Shown: positions 33,432 to 42,756, counted from the stretch's first letter. The stretch: 64,000 bases of DNA from Sphingomonas sanguinis (GCF_019297835.1 NZ_CP079203.1:3152501-3216500); one strand, 5' to 3'. The notes: a model not told the origin generated them from the sequence alone. Numbers and translations: made by a program.

Positions 33432-33644
33432 ATGCGTGCTTTTCTCGTCCTGTTGGGCATCGTCCTCCTGTTGGCCGCCGGTGCCATGGCGATGGGCTGG
33501 ATCAGCATCGACCAGACCCGCCCGGCGGTCGTCCAGGCCCCGGCCTTCCGCGCCGAAGGGCCTAAGGTATCGGTCGGTACGACCCAGAAGACGGTCGAAG
33601 TGCCGACGGTGAGCGTCGAGAAGCCTGCGGACAACGCCCAGTAA
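33432..33644 (+). CDS. Small single-pass membrane protein of unknown function
   Basis: The 70-residue protein has one hydrophobic helix (MRAFLVLLGIVLLLAAGAMAMGWISI) and a short polar C terminus with repeated VEVPTVSVEKP. Nothing indicates function. ATG 33432 follows a modest GAGCCAGGG. It lies between divergent rpmB and tadA, pointing towards tadA. Confidence 0.6.
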   Translation: MRAFLVLLGIVLLLAAGAMAMGWISIDQTRPAVVQAPAFRAEGPKVSVGTTQKTVEVPTVSVEKPADNAQ

Positions 33645-33695
33645 TCACGCCGAAGCGCCCTTGCCCGGATTACGGGCACGGGGCAGGGAGGGGCG

Positions 33696-34145
33696 ATGTT
33701 TCCGCTCCCCGCCCCGATGCGCGCCGCGCTCGACGCCGCTGCCCAGGCGGGGCTGGCGGGGGAGGTTCCGGTGGGCGCGGTGGTGGTACAGGGAGGCCGG
33801 ATCATCGCGACCGGCGCCAATGCGCCCCGTCGCCTGCACGATCCCACGGCCCATGCCGAAATCCAGGCGATTCGCGCTGCCTCCCAGGTGCTGGGCCGCG
33901 ACCGGCTGGAAGATTGCGACCTGTGGGTCACGCTGGAGCCCTGTGCCATGTGCGCGGGGGCCATCGCCCATGCCCGAATCGCCCGGCTCTATTACGCCGC
34001 GACCGACCCCAAGGGCGGCGCGGTGGAGCATGGCCCGCGTTTCTTCGGCCAGCCGACCTGCCACCACCGGCCGGAGATTTACGCCGGGATGGGGGAGGGG
34101 GAGGCGGCCAGTCTGCTCCGCGACTTCTTCGCGGCGCGGCGATAA
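33696..34145 (+). CDS. tadA: tRNA-specific adenosine deaminase TadA
   Basis: TadA converts A34 to inosine in the anticodon of tRNA-Arg(ACG). The 149-residue zinc enzyme has the HAE motif (H53, E55 in HDPTAHAEIQAIR) and the zinc-binding PCAMC (C83, C86), plus the RLYYAATDPKGGAVEHG segment. It is an essential enzyme in most bacteria. The gene is read away from rpmB and converges with a small membrane-protein gene. Confidence 0.95.
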   Translation: MFPLPAPMRAALDAAAQAGLAGEVPVGAVVVQGGRIIATGANAPRRLHDPTAHAEIQAIRAASQVLGRDRLEDCDLWVTLEPCAMCAGAIAHARIARLYYAATDPKGGAVEHGPRFFGQPTCHHRPEIYAGMGEGEAASLLRDFFAARR

Positions 34146-34151
34146 GAAAGG

Positions 34152-34364
34152 TCAGCCCTTTCTGCTGCGCTTCTGGGCGCGACCCATAAGATAGGTCACT
34201 AAGGCTCCGCTCGCTCCCCCGACAACCGCGCCGCGCCAGAGCGAATGCGGCGCGACGTGCCATGCGTTCAGGATCATCAGCGCGACGAAGGTCAGCAATC
34301 CCGTCAACAGGGCGGCCATCCATGGGGAGGCCAGCCACCTTGTTATCGCCGCCTGTGCCGACAT
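34152..34364 (-). CDS. Small membrane protein of unknown function
   Basis: The 70-residue protein has two hydrophobic helices (WMAALLTGLLTFVALMILNA and LWRGAVVGGASGALVTYLM) and a basic tail (GRAQKRSRKG). No family is recognised. Its stop faces the tadA stop six bases away. Confidence 0.55.
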   Translation of the reverse strand: MSAQAAITRWLASPWMAALLTGLLTFVALMILNAWHVAPHSLWRGAVVGGASGALVTYLMGRAQKRSRKG

Positions 34365-34424
34365 GCCATTCGCCCTCTCGACCGGAATAACGCTTCCTAG
34401 GTGCAGGGCACGGGCCTGCCTATG

Positions 34425-34458
34425 AAAAAGGGCCCGGACAGCATGTCGTCCGAGCCCC
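34425..34458 (-). terminator. Terminator of the OmpA-like gene
   Basis: On the minus strand, GGGCTCGGAC and GTCCGGGCCC form a stem that ends in TTTTTC. It lies about 25 bp past the stop codon at 34484. Confidence 0.8.
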
Positions 34459-34483
34459 CTTTCTGCGACCGATGGCGATCGGA

Positions 34484-35161
34484 TCAGCGCAGATCGCCCT
34501 CGCGGATCGGCACGATCTTGATCTCGACACGGCGGTTGGCGGCGCGGCCTTCCTCGGTGTCGTTCGACGCGATCGGCTGCGACTTGCCGAAGCCGCGCGT
34601 GCCGATGCGGGCGGGCTGCACGCCGCGCGACGCCAGATAGTCGGCGACCGACACGGCGCGCTGTTCGGACAGGCGCTGGTTGTACGCATCGCTGCCGGTC
34701 GAATCGGTGTGGCCGTACACGTCGATATAGGTCTGCTTATACTGGGACAGGATGTCGGCGACCTGATCCAGCGTCTGGCGGAACTGCGGCTGCACCTGCG
34801 CCGAATTATAGGCGAAGGTGATGCCCGAGGGCAGGTTCAGCAGCAGGTCGTCGCCCTGGCGGACCACCTGAACGTCAGTGCCTGCGGTGCGCGCGCGCAG
34901 GTCGCGCTCCTGCTTGTCCATATAGGCCCCGATGCCAGCCCCCGCGAGGCCGCCGATGCCGGCACCCAGGATCTTCTCGGTACGATCGCGCCGTCCGCCG
35001 ACCAGATCGCCGAGGAGATAGCCACCGACCGCGCCGCCAATGCCGCCGATCGCGGCCTTGGACAGGCGCTGCTGCCCGGTTTCCGGGTCGGTGGTGCAGG
35101 CTGAGGTGGCGACGAGGGTGGACAGCGCGGCGGCGGTCAGAAATTTGGCGGGCAGTCGCAT
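34484..35161 (-). CDS. OmpA-family outer-membrane lipoprotein-like protein (YiaD type)
   Basis: The 225-residue protein has an N-terminal signal ending in LVATSAC (a lipobox-like but imperfect motif), a glycine-zipper segment (IGGIGGAVGGYLLGDLVGG and ILGAGIGGLAGAGIGAY), and the OmpA C-terminal peptidoglycan-binding domain (YGHTDSTGSDAYNQRLSEQR and GFGKSQPIASN). It links outer membrane and cell wall. ATG 35161 has AAGGA at proper distance; the much longer upstream frame is an antisense shadow of the CBS-domain gene. Confidence 0.88.
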   Translation of the reverse strand: MRLPAKFLTAAALSTLVATSACTTDPETGQQRLSKAAIGGIGGAVGGYLLGDLVGGRRDRTEKILGAGIGGLAGAGIGAYMDKQERDLRARTAGTDVQVVRQGDDLLLNLPSGITFAYNSAQVQPQFRQTLDQVADILSQYKQTYIDVYGHTDSTGSDAYNQRLSEQRAVSVADYLASRGVQPARIGTRGFGKSQPIASNDTEEGRAANRRVEIKIVPIREGDLR

Positions 35162-35305
35162 AAACATGATCCTTGTTAGTTTCGGACGGCGTCTCGACCC
35201 CCGGAACGCCGCGTCGGACCGCCTTGTTCCGCAGGTGAACTGAACGGAACATGACGACGGGAGTTGTCGAAGCCCCGTCCGGCCCGCTATGAGCACCCCA
35301 TAACG

Positions 35306-36607
35306 ATGGCAACGCTGCCCCCCTTTCCGTGGATCGACGTCCTCATCATTCTCGCGCTCGTCGCGTTGAATGGCGCATTCGCGATGAGCGAGCTGGCGAT
35401 CGTATCGTCTCGCCGTGCCCGTCTGGAGGCGATGGCGCGCAGCGGACGTAAAGGGGCGCAGGCCGCGCTGACGCTCGCCGCCGATCCGGGCAAGTTCCTG
35501 TCGACGGTGCAGATCGGCATCACCCTGACCGGCATCATCGCGGGTGCCTATTCGGGCGCGAGCCTGGGTACGCCGACCGCCGCCCGGCTGGAGGCGCTGG
35601 GCGTGTCGCCTTCGACCGCCGCGACTCTCGGCTTTGCGTTGGTCATCGGCCTGACGACCTATGCCTCGCTGATCCTGGGTGAGCTGGTGCCGAAGCAATT
35701 CGCGCTGCGCAAGCCCGAGCCGATCGCCGCCTTCGTCGCGGTGCCGATGCGCTGGCTGGCGGTGGGCACCGCGCCGATCGTCTGGGTGCTCGATTCGACC
35801 AGCGGGGTGATCTTCAAGCTGCTGGGCCTGAACCGCGACAATGAGGATCAGGTGACGGCCGAGGAGCTTCACCTGATCGTCGCCGAGGCGTCCAAGTCCG
35901 GCGTGATCGAGGAGCATGAGCGCTCGATCATCTCGGGCGTGGTGCGGCTCGCGGACCGGCCGGTGCGCGAGGTGATGACGCCGCGCACCGAGATCGACTG
36001 GCTGGACTGTACGCTCGACGATGCGGCGATCCGCGCCAAGCTGCTCGAAAGCCCGCGCACCCGCCTGCCGGTGGGGGAGGGCTCGATCGACGCGGTGGTC
36101 GGCGTGGTGCAGGCGCGCGACATCGCCATGGCGCTGTTCCGGGGCGAGCCGCTCGACCTGAAGCACCTGATGCGCAAGGCCCCCGTCGTGATCGACCGGA
36201 TCGATGCGATGGACGTGCTGCTGGCGCTGCGCCAGGCCGAGGTGCCGATGGCGCTGATCCATGACGAATACGGCCATTTCGAGGGGATCGTGACCCCGTC
36301 CGACCTGCTGGCCGCGATTGCGGGCGAATTCGCCTCCGACGCCGATCCGGGCGAGGCGCCCTCGGTGGTCGAGCGCGACGACGGTTCGCTGCTGGTCGCC
36401 GGGACCATGGCGGCGGACGCGCTGGCCGACCGGCTGGGCATCGATCTGCCCGACGATCGCGATTACGCGACCGTGGCCGGGCTGGCGCTGGCGGTGTTCC
36501 GTCATTTGCCGGGCGAGGGCGAGAGCTTCGTCGAGCAGGGCTGGCGCTTCGAGGTGGTCGACCTCGATGGGCGACGGATCGACAAGCTGCTGGTCAGCGA
36601 GGCTTAA
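35306..36607 (+). CDS. CNNM/CBS-domain membrane protein (hemolysin family, CorC/HlyC type)
   Basis: The 433-residue protein has an N-terminal DUF21/CNNM domain with about four membrane helices (IDVLIILALVALNGAFAMSE; ILGELVPKQFALRKPE), a CBS pair in the middle (MTPRTEIDWLDCTLDDAAI; IDAMDVLLALRQAEVPMALI) and the C-terminal CorC/HlyC domain (DYATVAGLALAVFRHLPGEGE). The family includes Mg2+/Co2+ efflux-related proteins; the name hemolysin is historical. ATG 35306 is chosen. Its end overlaps the next convergent gene by 14 bp. Confidence 0.92.
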   Translation: MATLPPFPWIDVLIILALVALNGAFAMSELAIVSSRRARLEAMARSGRKGAQAALTLAADPGKFLSTVQIGITLTGIIAGAYSGASLGTPTAARLEALGVSPSTAATLGFALVIGLTTYASLILGELVPKQFALRKPEPIAAFVAVPMRWLAVGTAPIVWVLDSTSGVIFKLLGLNRDNEDQVTAEELHLIVAEASKSGVIEEHERSIISGVVRLADRPVREVMTPRTEIDWLDCTLDDAAIRAKLLESPRTRLPVGEGSIDAVVGVVQARDIAMALFRGEPLDLKHLMRKAPVVIDRIDAMDVLLALRQAEVPMALIHDEYGHFEGIVTPSDLLAAIAGEFASDADPGEAPSVVERDDGSLLVAGTMAADALADRLGIDLPDDRDYATVAGLALAVFRHLPGEGESFVEQGWRFEVVDLDGRRIDKLLVSEA

Positions 36608-36962
36608 CCGCTTTCGGCTTTGGCGGTGGCGGCAGGGCCACGAAGCCGATCCGCTCGAACCCCGCCTGTTGGGCGACGAAGATGACGGCCGCGGTGCAGC
36701 GATAGGGTATATCGACCGCGCTGCCGATCGAAGCGGAGGTCCAACCTCGACGCGCTTCCCGCAGCGCTGCCGTCGCGGCGGTATCGTCCTTTGGTAAAGT
36801 AAAACTCTGATCCGAAACCTTCATCGTGCAGATGTCGGGCGGTATATGCGCCATCGTGATTTGCAGCGATGCTTCGGTCTTCCTGTCGGCGGAGGTCGCG
36901 GCCAAAGCCGTCCCGGCCATGGCGATGGTTGCGGGCAGGGTGGCGATCGGCCAGAGCGTCAT
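36594..36962 (-). CDS. Small exported protein, weakly ExbD/TolR-like
   Basis: From ATG 36962 the product is 122 residues with a signal-like start (MTLWPIATLPATIAMAGTALA). The C terminus (VDIPYRCTAAVIFVAQQAGFERIGFVALPP) resembles the periplasmic part of ExbD/TolR proteins, but no membrane anchor with the functional Asp is seen, so it would be a domain without its anchor. Family membership is tentative. The end overlaps the convergent CBS-domain gene by 14 bp. An upstream in-frame start at 37031 is possible. Confidence 0.45.
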   Translation of the reverse strand: MTLWPIATLPATIAMAGTALAATSADRKTEASLQITMAHIPPDICTMKVSDQSFTLPKDDTAATAALREARRGWTSASIGSAVDIPYRCTAAVIFVAQQAGFERIGFVALPPPPKPKAVKPR

Positions 36963-37054
36963 GCCCTGCAAACTATCAGCCATTCGATACATCGGCAATG
37001 CATGTAACCGCATGGCAGATTGTCGGCGCACCGAAATGATGACAGGTTGCGACC

Positions 37055-38005
37055 ATGCCGATGATCCTTCCGATATTGCTCGCCGCCGCTTCCGTGTCTG
37101 CGGTTCCTTGTGCCGATGGCGACTGGATATTCCGGTCTGGTGGGGCGGCCGTGTTTCAATTCGGTGTTCATACTTCGGTCAAAGGGCTGGAGGCGACATG
37201 GGATCGGCCGCAACATTTTGAAACGGATGGCGAATCCATCAACAAGGTACGTGGTCCAGCCATCCGGCGCCCAGCGCGGACCGTGCGGCCGATCGGCGAG
37301 GATCTGGAACTGAGCTTCGACGATCCCGAGCCGAACAGCGTGCCTGACGTCTTCCGCCTCCGTTGTCGGAAGGACGGGACGCTCAGTGCCGACTATGTTG
37401 CGGGGAGGGGCGATCCCTTGCCGCTGGTTCGCGCGCCCGCCGCGACGAAGCTGGGGCCGTGGGATGCCGGTCGTTCCTATCCGATCGTCACCTCCCGCCC
37501 GACCAATGCCGAGATGACCGCGATCTTCGAGGCGGATCAGAAGGACCGGATGACGCCGTCGATCGACTGGGCGGTCGTCGGCGCCGCCGACAAGGCGCGC
37601 CTGGCGCGGACGCAGCAACTGCTCGATTCGGGAGCGCTGCAAAGCGGGGACGATTTCTATCACGCCGCCTTCCTGTTCCAGCACGGCAGTCGTCCCGAGG
37701 ATTATCTGAAGGCGCATCTGCTGGCGATGATCGCGGCGGCGCGGGGCAAGCCGGGCGCGGTGTGGATCGCGTCCGCCACGCTCGACCGCTATCTCCAGTC
37801 GATCGGCAAGCCGCAGGTGCTGGGGACACAGTTCATGGTCCCCGATGAGGGCAAGACGACGCAGGAACCCTATGACCGGACGCTGATATCCGATGCCCTG
37901 CGCAAGGCGCTACGCGTGCCGTCGCTGGCCGAGCAGGAAAAACAGCGCCAGCGCTACGACGACGAAGCAGCCGCCGAGGCGAAGGCTGCACCGGCGCACC
38001 CATAG
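37055..38005 (+). CDS. Exported protein with a DUF6624-like C-terminal domain
   Basis: The 316-residue protein has a signal peptide (MPMILPILLAAASVSAVPCA), a beta-rich first half, and a helical second half (about residues 150-275) with DWAVVGAADKARLARTQQLL, DFYHAAFLFQHG and LDRYLQSIGKPQVLGTQF, resembling DUF6624. The C terminus is charged (EKQRQRYDDEAAAEAKA). Function is unknown. It is divergent from the ExbD-like gene. Confidence 0.6.
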   Translation: MPMILPILLAAASVSAVPCADGDWIFRSGGAAVFQFGVHTSVKGLEATWDRPQHFETDGESINKVRGPAIRRPARTVRPIGEDLELSFDDPEPNSVPDVFRLRCRKDGTLSADYVAGRGDPLPLVRAPAATKLGPWDAGRSYPIVTSRPTNAEMTAIFEADQKDRMTPSIDWAVVGAADKARLARTQQLLDSGALQSGDDFYHAAFLFQHGSRPEDYLKAHLLAMIAAARGKPGAVWIASATLDRYLQSIGKPQVLGTQFMVPDEGKTTQEPYDRTLISDALRKALRVPSLAEQEKQRQRYDDEAAAEAKAAPAHP

Positions 38006-38011
38006 GGCCGC

Positions 38012-38413
38012 TCAACCCGCCCAGCGGAACCGGACGAGCGCCATGACCAGCGCGAAGACATAGGCATAGCCGAACCGGTCCAACCGCACGAGGCGCAGCC
38101 CTTGGCGACGACGCAGGCTGCCGATCACGGCCATGACCCCGCCCGCAAGGATCGGCGTGATGAGAATGTTGATCCGGCGCCATTGCGGGTCGGTGATGGG
38201 GGAGTGCGGAAACAGCAACAGGCTGATTCCGCCCGCGATCAGCCCCCAGAGGGCAAAGCCGAACGTCGCGAGCACGGGGCTTTTCGGCTTCGCGAACGTC
38301 TCGCCCAAGGTTTCGCCCAGGCCCCGGATGCCGATTTCGGCGGCGGCTTCTACCAAAAGCTGGATCAGCAGCTCGCCGCCATATTGAATCAGGACTTCGA
38401 ACAGAAACTCCAT
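38012..38413 (-). CDS. Membrane protein of unknown function
   Basis: The 133-residue protein has a helical amphipathic N terminus (MEFLFEVLIQYGGELLIQLL) and three hydrophobic segments (VLATFGFALWGLIAGGISLL, INILITPILAGGVMAVI and GYAYVFALVMALV). No family is recognised with confidence. Its stop faces the DUF6624-like gene six bases away. Confidence 0.6.
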   Translation of the reverse strand: MEFLFEVLIQYGGELLIQLLVEAAAEIGIRGLGETLGETFAKPKSPVLATFGFALWGLIAGGISLLLFPHSPITDPQWRRINILITPILAGGVMAVIGSLRRRQGLRLVRLDRFGYAYVFALVMALVRFRWAG

Positions 38414-38467
38414 GCCGCCCCCAGCCTTACTCCCAATGGATCGAGGCTAGCGATACGGCGGCGGGGC

Positions 38468-39028
38468 TCAAGCGGTCAGTTCGATATCCCCCGACGCCAC
38501 CACGCGGGCGATGTTCGGCAGGATGTTCCGAACCGCAAAGGCGTGGAGTTCAGCCGAGCGCGACGAGCACGCATCCTCGGCGATCACCACGTCGTAGGAC
38601 AGCTCCCAGGCCGAACGCGCGGTCGATTCGACACCCATATTGGTCGAGATGCCCGCGATCACCACCGTCCTCACCCCGCGCCGCCGCAGTTGGAGGTCGA
38701 GGTCGGTGCCGGTGAATGCGCCCCAATGATGTTTCAGAACGACGATATCGCCTGGCTGGCGCAGATCGGGGACCAGTTCGCTGAAGGTGGGCGGGGTTCC
38801 TTCCGGCGGCAGGCTGGGGCGGCCGACATTCTGGCTGGGCATCGTCTCGGGCGTGAAGCCGACATGGACGAGCACGACCGGCGCACCCGCCTCGCGGAAC
38901 CGCGCCGCGAGCGATTTCGCGGTCGCCACCACCTCTTCGCCCGTTCGCGGGCCGCCCGCATAAGGCAAGATGCCCTGTTGCAGGTCGATGAGGATCAGTG
39001 CGGTGGTTTTGGAATCGAGCGTCGTCAT
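38468..39028 (-). CDS. Isochorismatase-family protein with Gly at the usual catalytic Cys
   Basis: The 186-residue protein has the family fold: D15 in ALILIDLQQG, K in VVLKHHWGAFTG and the signature GISTNMGVESTARSAWEL. In cysteine hydrolases of this family the residue before V in that motif is Cys; here it is Gly, as in true isochorismatases such as EntB and PhzD. The reaction is therefore not a Cys-based amidase; the substrate is unknown. It follows the membrane-anchored HhH gene on the same strand. Confidence 0.82.
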   Translation of the reverse strand: MTTLDSKTTALILIDLQQGILPYAGGPRTGEEVVATAKSLAARFREAGAPVVLVHVGFTPETMPSQNVGRPSLPPEGTPPTFSELVPDLRQPGDIVVLKHHWGAFTGTDLDLQLRRRGVRTVVIAGISTNMGVESTARSAWELSYDVVIAEDACSSRSAELHAFAVRNILPNIARVVASGDIELTA

Positions 39029-39063
39029 GGCGCCTTAACTTCCCACCAAAGCGGGGCGTTCCG

Positions 39064-39777
39064 TTAGAGGCGGCCGAACACCGCCTCGAACCCCGCCCGG
39101 TCGCCCGCCGCGAGCAGCCGCGCCTGTTCCAGCCAGCGGTCGCGCGCCATGCGGCCCGAAAAGGCGCCGAGCTGGGCGTCGAGTGCCTGGGCCTGCGCCT
39201 CGCTGAGCGCGGCCATGTCGCCAACCGTGGTGATGCCGTGCTGGGCCAGCGTCTGGGTCAGCTTGGGACCGAGACCCTTGAGCAGCGTGATCGGCTGATC
39301 CTCGGGCCGTGACGATTCGGTGGGGGATTGGGCGGGGACAGGCTCGGCAGGTGCGGCTTCGGCGGCCGGGCTGGCGGCCATCGGCGCGGCGGCGGCGACC
39401 GGCTCGTCGTTCAGCGGCTCGTCGGCGACGACCAGCTCCTCGGGTGCCGTGGGGGGCGGCATGACCGGGGCTGCGGCCGGAGGGGGCGGCGCGGCCGGAA
39501 CGGGCGCAGGCGTCGGCGCGGCCTTCGGTTCGGTCAGCGAGGCTTCGTCGATCGGCTTGCTGTCGGGCTGGCGCACCGACAGCCCGGCGTCTTGCGCATT
39601 CTCTTCCACCTGGCGCGCGGCCTGATTGCGACGGTGCTTCAGGCGCATCCCGACCACGATCATCGCGATCGCCGCCAGCGCGACGATGGCGAGCAGGACG
39701 AAATGGATGGTCGTGATGGCCGCCACGCCATCGGGGATGAGGCTTGTCGCCGGTGCTGCTGCGGTCGTGTCGTTCAT
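39064..39777 (-). CDS. Membrane-anchored helix-hairpin-helix protein
   Basis: The 237-residue protein has one membrane helix near the N terminus (IHFVLLAIVALAAIAMIVVG, about residues 24-43), a basic stretch (RLKHRRNQAARQ), a long Pro/Ala/Glu-rich linker (about 75-150) and a C-terminal helix-hairpin-helix domain (ITLLKGLGPKLTQTLAQHGI and GDMAALSEAQAQAL) of the COG3743 type. HhH domains bind DNA or act as protein-interaction modules. It could tether DNA or a protein to the membrane; this is inference. Confidence 0.75.
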   Translation of the reverse strand: MNDTTAAAPATSLIPDGVAAITTIHFVLLAIVALAAIAMIVVGMRLKHRRNQAARQVEENAQDAGLSVRQPDSKPIDEASLTEPKAAPTPAPVPAAPPPPAAAPVMPPPTAPEELVVADEPLNDEPVAAAAPMAASPAAEAAPAEPVPAQSPTESSRPEDQPITLLKGLGPKLTQTLAQHGITTVGDMAALSEAQAQALDAQLGAFSGRMARDRWLEQARLLAAGDRAGFEAVFGRL

Positions 39778-39840
39778 GGCGTTACCCTATTGTCCACCCA
39801 TTGGCCCCGGGGCCGGCGTCGCGAACCCCAATCACTGGGA

Positions 39841-41118
39841 TCAAGCCTCGGTTCCCGCTTCGCGCGCAACCTCGCGCCAGCCGATGTCGCGGCGGCAAAA
39901 GCCATCGGGGAAGCGGATCGTATCGACCGCGCGGTATGCGGCGGCCTGCGCCTCGCCCACCGTGGCGGCGCTGGCGGTCACGGCCAGCACACGGCCGCCG
40001 CTGGCGACCAGCTGTTCGCCGTCCATCTTAGTGCCCGCCTGGAACACGACCGCGCCGGTCGCCTCGGCGGCGTCGATCGCGTCGATCACCCCGCCCGCCT
40101 TGGGCGTGCCGGGATAGCCCGCCGCCGCCATGACGACGGTCAGCGCCGGATCGTCCGAGAAAGCGGGCGCGGGCAGGTCGGCCAGCCGCCCCTCGGCCAC
40201 CGCCAGCATCACCGCCAGCAGATCGCCCTGGAAGCGCAGCATCAGCACCTGGCATTCGGGATCGCCGAAGCGGGCGTTGTACTCGATCAGCTTCGGGCCC
40301 TGCTCGGTCAGCATCAGCCCGGCATAGAGCACGCCCGAAAACGGCGTCCCCTCGGCCCGCAGCGTGTCGACGGTGGGGCGGACGATCCGGTCGATTGCCT
40401 GCTGCTCCAACTCGGGCGTCAGGACGCGCGCGGGGCTATAGGCACCCATACCGCCGGTGTTCGGGCCGGTATCGCCGTCGCCGACGCGCTTGTGATCCTG
40501 TGCCGAGCCGAAGGGCAGGAGCGCCTCGCCATCGGTCAGCACGAACAGGCTCGCCTCCTCGCCCTCCAGAAATTCCTCGATGACGACTTCGGCGCCGGGG
40601 ACCGAGAACAGGTCGGTGATCGCGCCCTCGGCCTCGGCCTTGGTGAAGGCGACAGTCACGCCCTTGCCTGCGGCCAGCCCATCGGCCTTGATGACGACCG
40701 GCAGGCCGAAGGTGCTGGCAAGCGCGGCTTGCGCCTTCGCCAGCGTACCCACCCGGACATAACCGGCGGTCGGGATGTCGGCGCGGCGGCACAGATCCTT
40801 GGTGAAGCCCTTCGACCCTTCCAGCTGCGCGGCGGCCTTGCTGGGCCCGAACACCGGGATGCCCTCGGCACGAAGCGAATCGGCCAGGCCATCGACCAAA
40901 GGTGCTTCGGGGCCGACCACGACCAGGCCCACGCCATGCTCCTTCACGAACGCCACCACGGCGGCGTGATCGGTCGCGTTCAGCGCCACGCAGGTCGCAT
41001 GGGCGGCGATACCGGGGTTGCCGGGCGCGGCGTAGAGCGTATCTAACCCGTTCGACTGTGCCAGCTTCCACGCCAGCGCGTGTTCGCGGCCACCCGATCC
41101 CAGCAGCAGGACGTTCAT
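39841..41118 (-). CDS. purD: Phosphoribosylamine-glycine ligase PurD (GARS)
   Basis: PurD catalyses the second step of purine synthesis, ligating glycine to phosphoribosylamine with ATP. The 425-residue ATP-grasp protein starts [20 protein letters not shown] and contains the conserved [13 protein letters not shown] motif and [29 protein letters not shown]. The start codon at 41118 overlaps the divergent xseA start (shared CATG). purK and purE occur elsewhere in the window at 61-63 kb. Confidence 0.97.
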   Translation of the reverse strand: MNVLLLGSGGREHALAWKLAQSNGLDTLYAAPGNPGIAAHATCVALNATDHAAVVAFVKEHGVGLVVVGPEAPLVDGLADSLRAEGIPVFGPSKAAAQLEGSKGFTKDLCRRADIPTAGYVRVGTLAKAQAALASTFGLPVVIKADGLAAGKGVTVAFTKAEAEGAITDLFSVPGAEVVIEEFLEGEEASLFVLTDGEALLPFGSAQDHKRVGDGDTGPNTGGMGAYSPARVLTPELEQQAIDRIVRPTVDTLRAEGTPFSGVLYAGLMLTEQGPKLIEYNARFGDPECQVLMLRFQGDLLAVMLAVAEGRLADLPAPAFSDDPALTVVMAAAGYPGTPKAGGVIDAIDAAEATGAVVFQAGTKMDGEQLVASGGRVLAVTASAATVGEAQAAAYRAVDTIRFPDGFCRRDIGWREVAREAGTEA

Positions 41119-42538
41119 GCCCGATCCTTATCCCTATGACGAAAGTTCGAGGCTGGTAGCCGAGGAGATCGCCGGCGACAACGCGCTCGCGCTATCGGTC
41201 GGCGAACTCAGCCTGAAGCTGAAGCGGATGGTGGAGGGCGAATTCGGTCATGTCCGCCTGCGCGGCGAGATTTCGGGCTATAAGCGCGCCACCTCGGGCC
41301 ATGTCTATATGAGCCTGAAGGACGAGAATGCGGTCATCGACGCGGTGATGTGGAAGGGGGCGGCGAACACATTGCCCTTCCAGCCGCAGGACGGGATCGA
41401 GGTGATCGCCACCGGCCGCCTGACCACCTTCCCCGGTCGGTCCAAATACCAGATCGTCGTCGAGCGGATGGAGTTGGCGGGCGCGGGCGCGCTGATGGCG
41501 CTGTTCGAAAAGCTGAAGGCCAAACTGGCGGGCGAGGGGCTGTTCGCGCGCGAGCGGAAACGCGCGCTGCCCTTCATGCCGCCGGTGATCGGTGTCGTCA
41601 CCTCGCCGACGGGCGCGGTGATCCGCGACATCCTCCACCGGCTGGAGGATCGTTGCCCGACCCATGTCATCGTCTGGCCGGTCAAGGTGCAGGGCGCGGG
41701 TTCTGCGGAAGAAATTGCCGCCGCGGTTCGGGGTTTCGACGCGATCGCGCCCGGCGGCCCGGTGCCGCGCCCCGATCTGGTGATCGTCGCGCGTGGCGGC
41801 GGCTCGATCGAGGATATGTGGTCGTTCAACGAGGAAATCGTGGTGCGAGCGGTCGCCGACTGCACCATCCCGATCATCTCGGCGGTGGGGCATGAGACGG
41901 ATACGACGCTGTGCGACTATGCCGCCGACCTGCGCGCGCCGACCCCGACGGCGGCGGCGGAGATCGCGGTGCCGGTGCTGGCCGATATCCGCCTGACCGT
42001 CGCGGCGCATGGCCAGCGCGCCGAACGTTGCGCGCGGCGCTATGTCGAGCGGGGGCGCGAGCGGCTGGACGCGATGGCGCGACTGCTGCCCAAGCGCGAC
42101 CAGTTGCTCGGGCCGCAGCGGCAGCGCGCGGACGAAGCGGGCGCGCGGCTCGACCGGGGGCTGGAGCGGCGGGTGACGCTGGCGCGCGGCGGGCTGGACC
42201 GTGCGGGTGCGGCGCTGCGCCCCGCCATCCTGGAGCGGCAGGTGGAGCGCGGGCGCGACCGGCTGGCGTCGACCTGGCGGCTGGTCCAGTCGCTCAACCC
42301 CGACCGTATCCTGGAGCGTGGCTATGCCCGGATCACCGCGCGGCCGGGCGGCGAGACCCTGTCCTCGGCCGAGGCGGCGCGGGCGGCGGACACGCTGACG
42401 CTGCGCTTTCGCGACGGCACCGTGGACGTGGCGGTCGAGGCGGCTGGGCTTGAGCGACCCGCCCCCAAAACCTATGACAAGCCCAGGCGGGAGCAGCAGC
42501 CCAGACAGGACAAGCCGGATCAGCCGACGCTCCTTTGA
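41117..42538 (+). CDS. xseA: Exodeoxyribonuclease VII large subunit XseA
   Basis: XseA is the large subunit of ExoVII, which degrades single-stranded DNA. The 473-residue protein has an OB-fold N terminus ([28 protein letters not shown]), the catalytic core with [18 protein letters not shown] and [38 protein letters not shown] and a coiled-coil C-terminal half. It leads a coupled run with the DUF2093 and M23 genes. xseB is not in the window. Confidence 0.96.
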   Translation: MPDPYPYDESSRLVAEEIAGDNALALSVGELSLKLKRMVEGEFGHVRLRGEISGYKRATSGHVYMSLKDENAVIDAVMWKGAANTLPFQPQDGIEVIATGRLTTFPGRSKYQIVVERMELAGAGALMALFEKLKAKLAGEGLFARERKRALPFMPPVIGVVTSPTGAVIRDILHRLEDRCPTHVIVWPVKVQGAGSAEEIAAAVRGFDAIAPGGPVPRPDLVIVARGGGSIEDMWSFNEEIVVRAVADCTIPIISAVGHETDTTLCDYAADLRAPTPTAAAEIAVPVLADIRLTVAAHGQRAERCARRYVERGRERLDAMARLLPKRDQLLGPQRQRADEAGARLDRGLERRVTLARGGLDRAGAALRPAILERQVERGRDRLASTWRLVQSLNPDRILERGYARITARPGGETLSSAEAARAADTLTLRFRDGTVDVAVEAAGLERPAPKTYDKPRREQQPRQDKPDQPTLL

Positions 42539-42555
42539 CCCCGAAAGAGACCAAC

Positions 42556-42756
42556 ATGCTGATGTCGAACACCGATCGCCCCGCTAAGCTCCATTATATG
42601 GCCAACGGCTTTCGCGTCCTGGCGCCGGGCGATCATGTCGTCTGCGCGGTGACGGGGCGGCGCATCCCGCTCGAGGACCTGAAATATTGGAATGCGGCGC
42701 GGCAGGAAGCCTATGCCGATGCGGACGCGACCGCCAAGGTGCTCGGCCCGCAATGA
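42556..42756 (+). CDS. DUF2093 family protein
   Basis: The 66-residue protein matches DUF2093: PAKLHYMANGFRVLAPGDHV, CAVTGRRIPLEDLKYWNAARQEAY. The family is small, alphaproteobacterial, with an invariant Cys and of unknown function. ATG 42556 with AAAGAGA upstream is chosen; a second ATG is two codons later. It follows xseA by 17 bp and overlaps the M23 gene by ATGA. Confidence 0.85.
   Translation: MLMSNTDRPAKLHYMANGFRVLAPGDHVVCAVTGRRIPLEDLKYWNAARQEAYADADATAKVLGPQ

Noticed and set aside
35162..36505. Upstream extension of the OmpA-like gene frame
   Set aside because: The extension is antisense to the CBS-domain gene; the real start at 35161 gives a signal peptide and ribosome-binding site.
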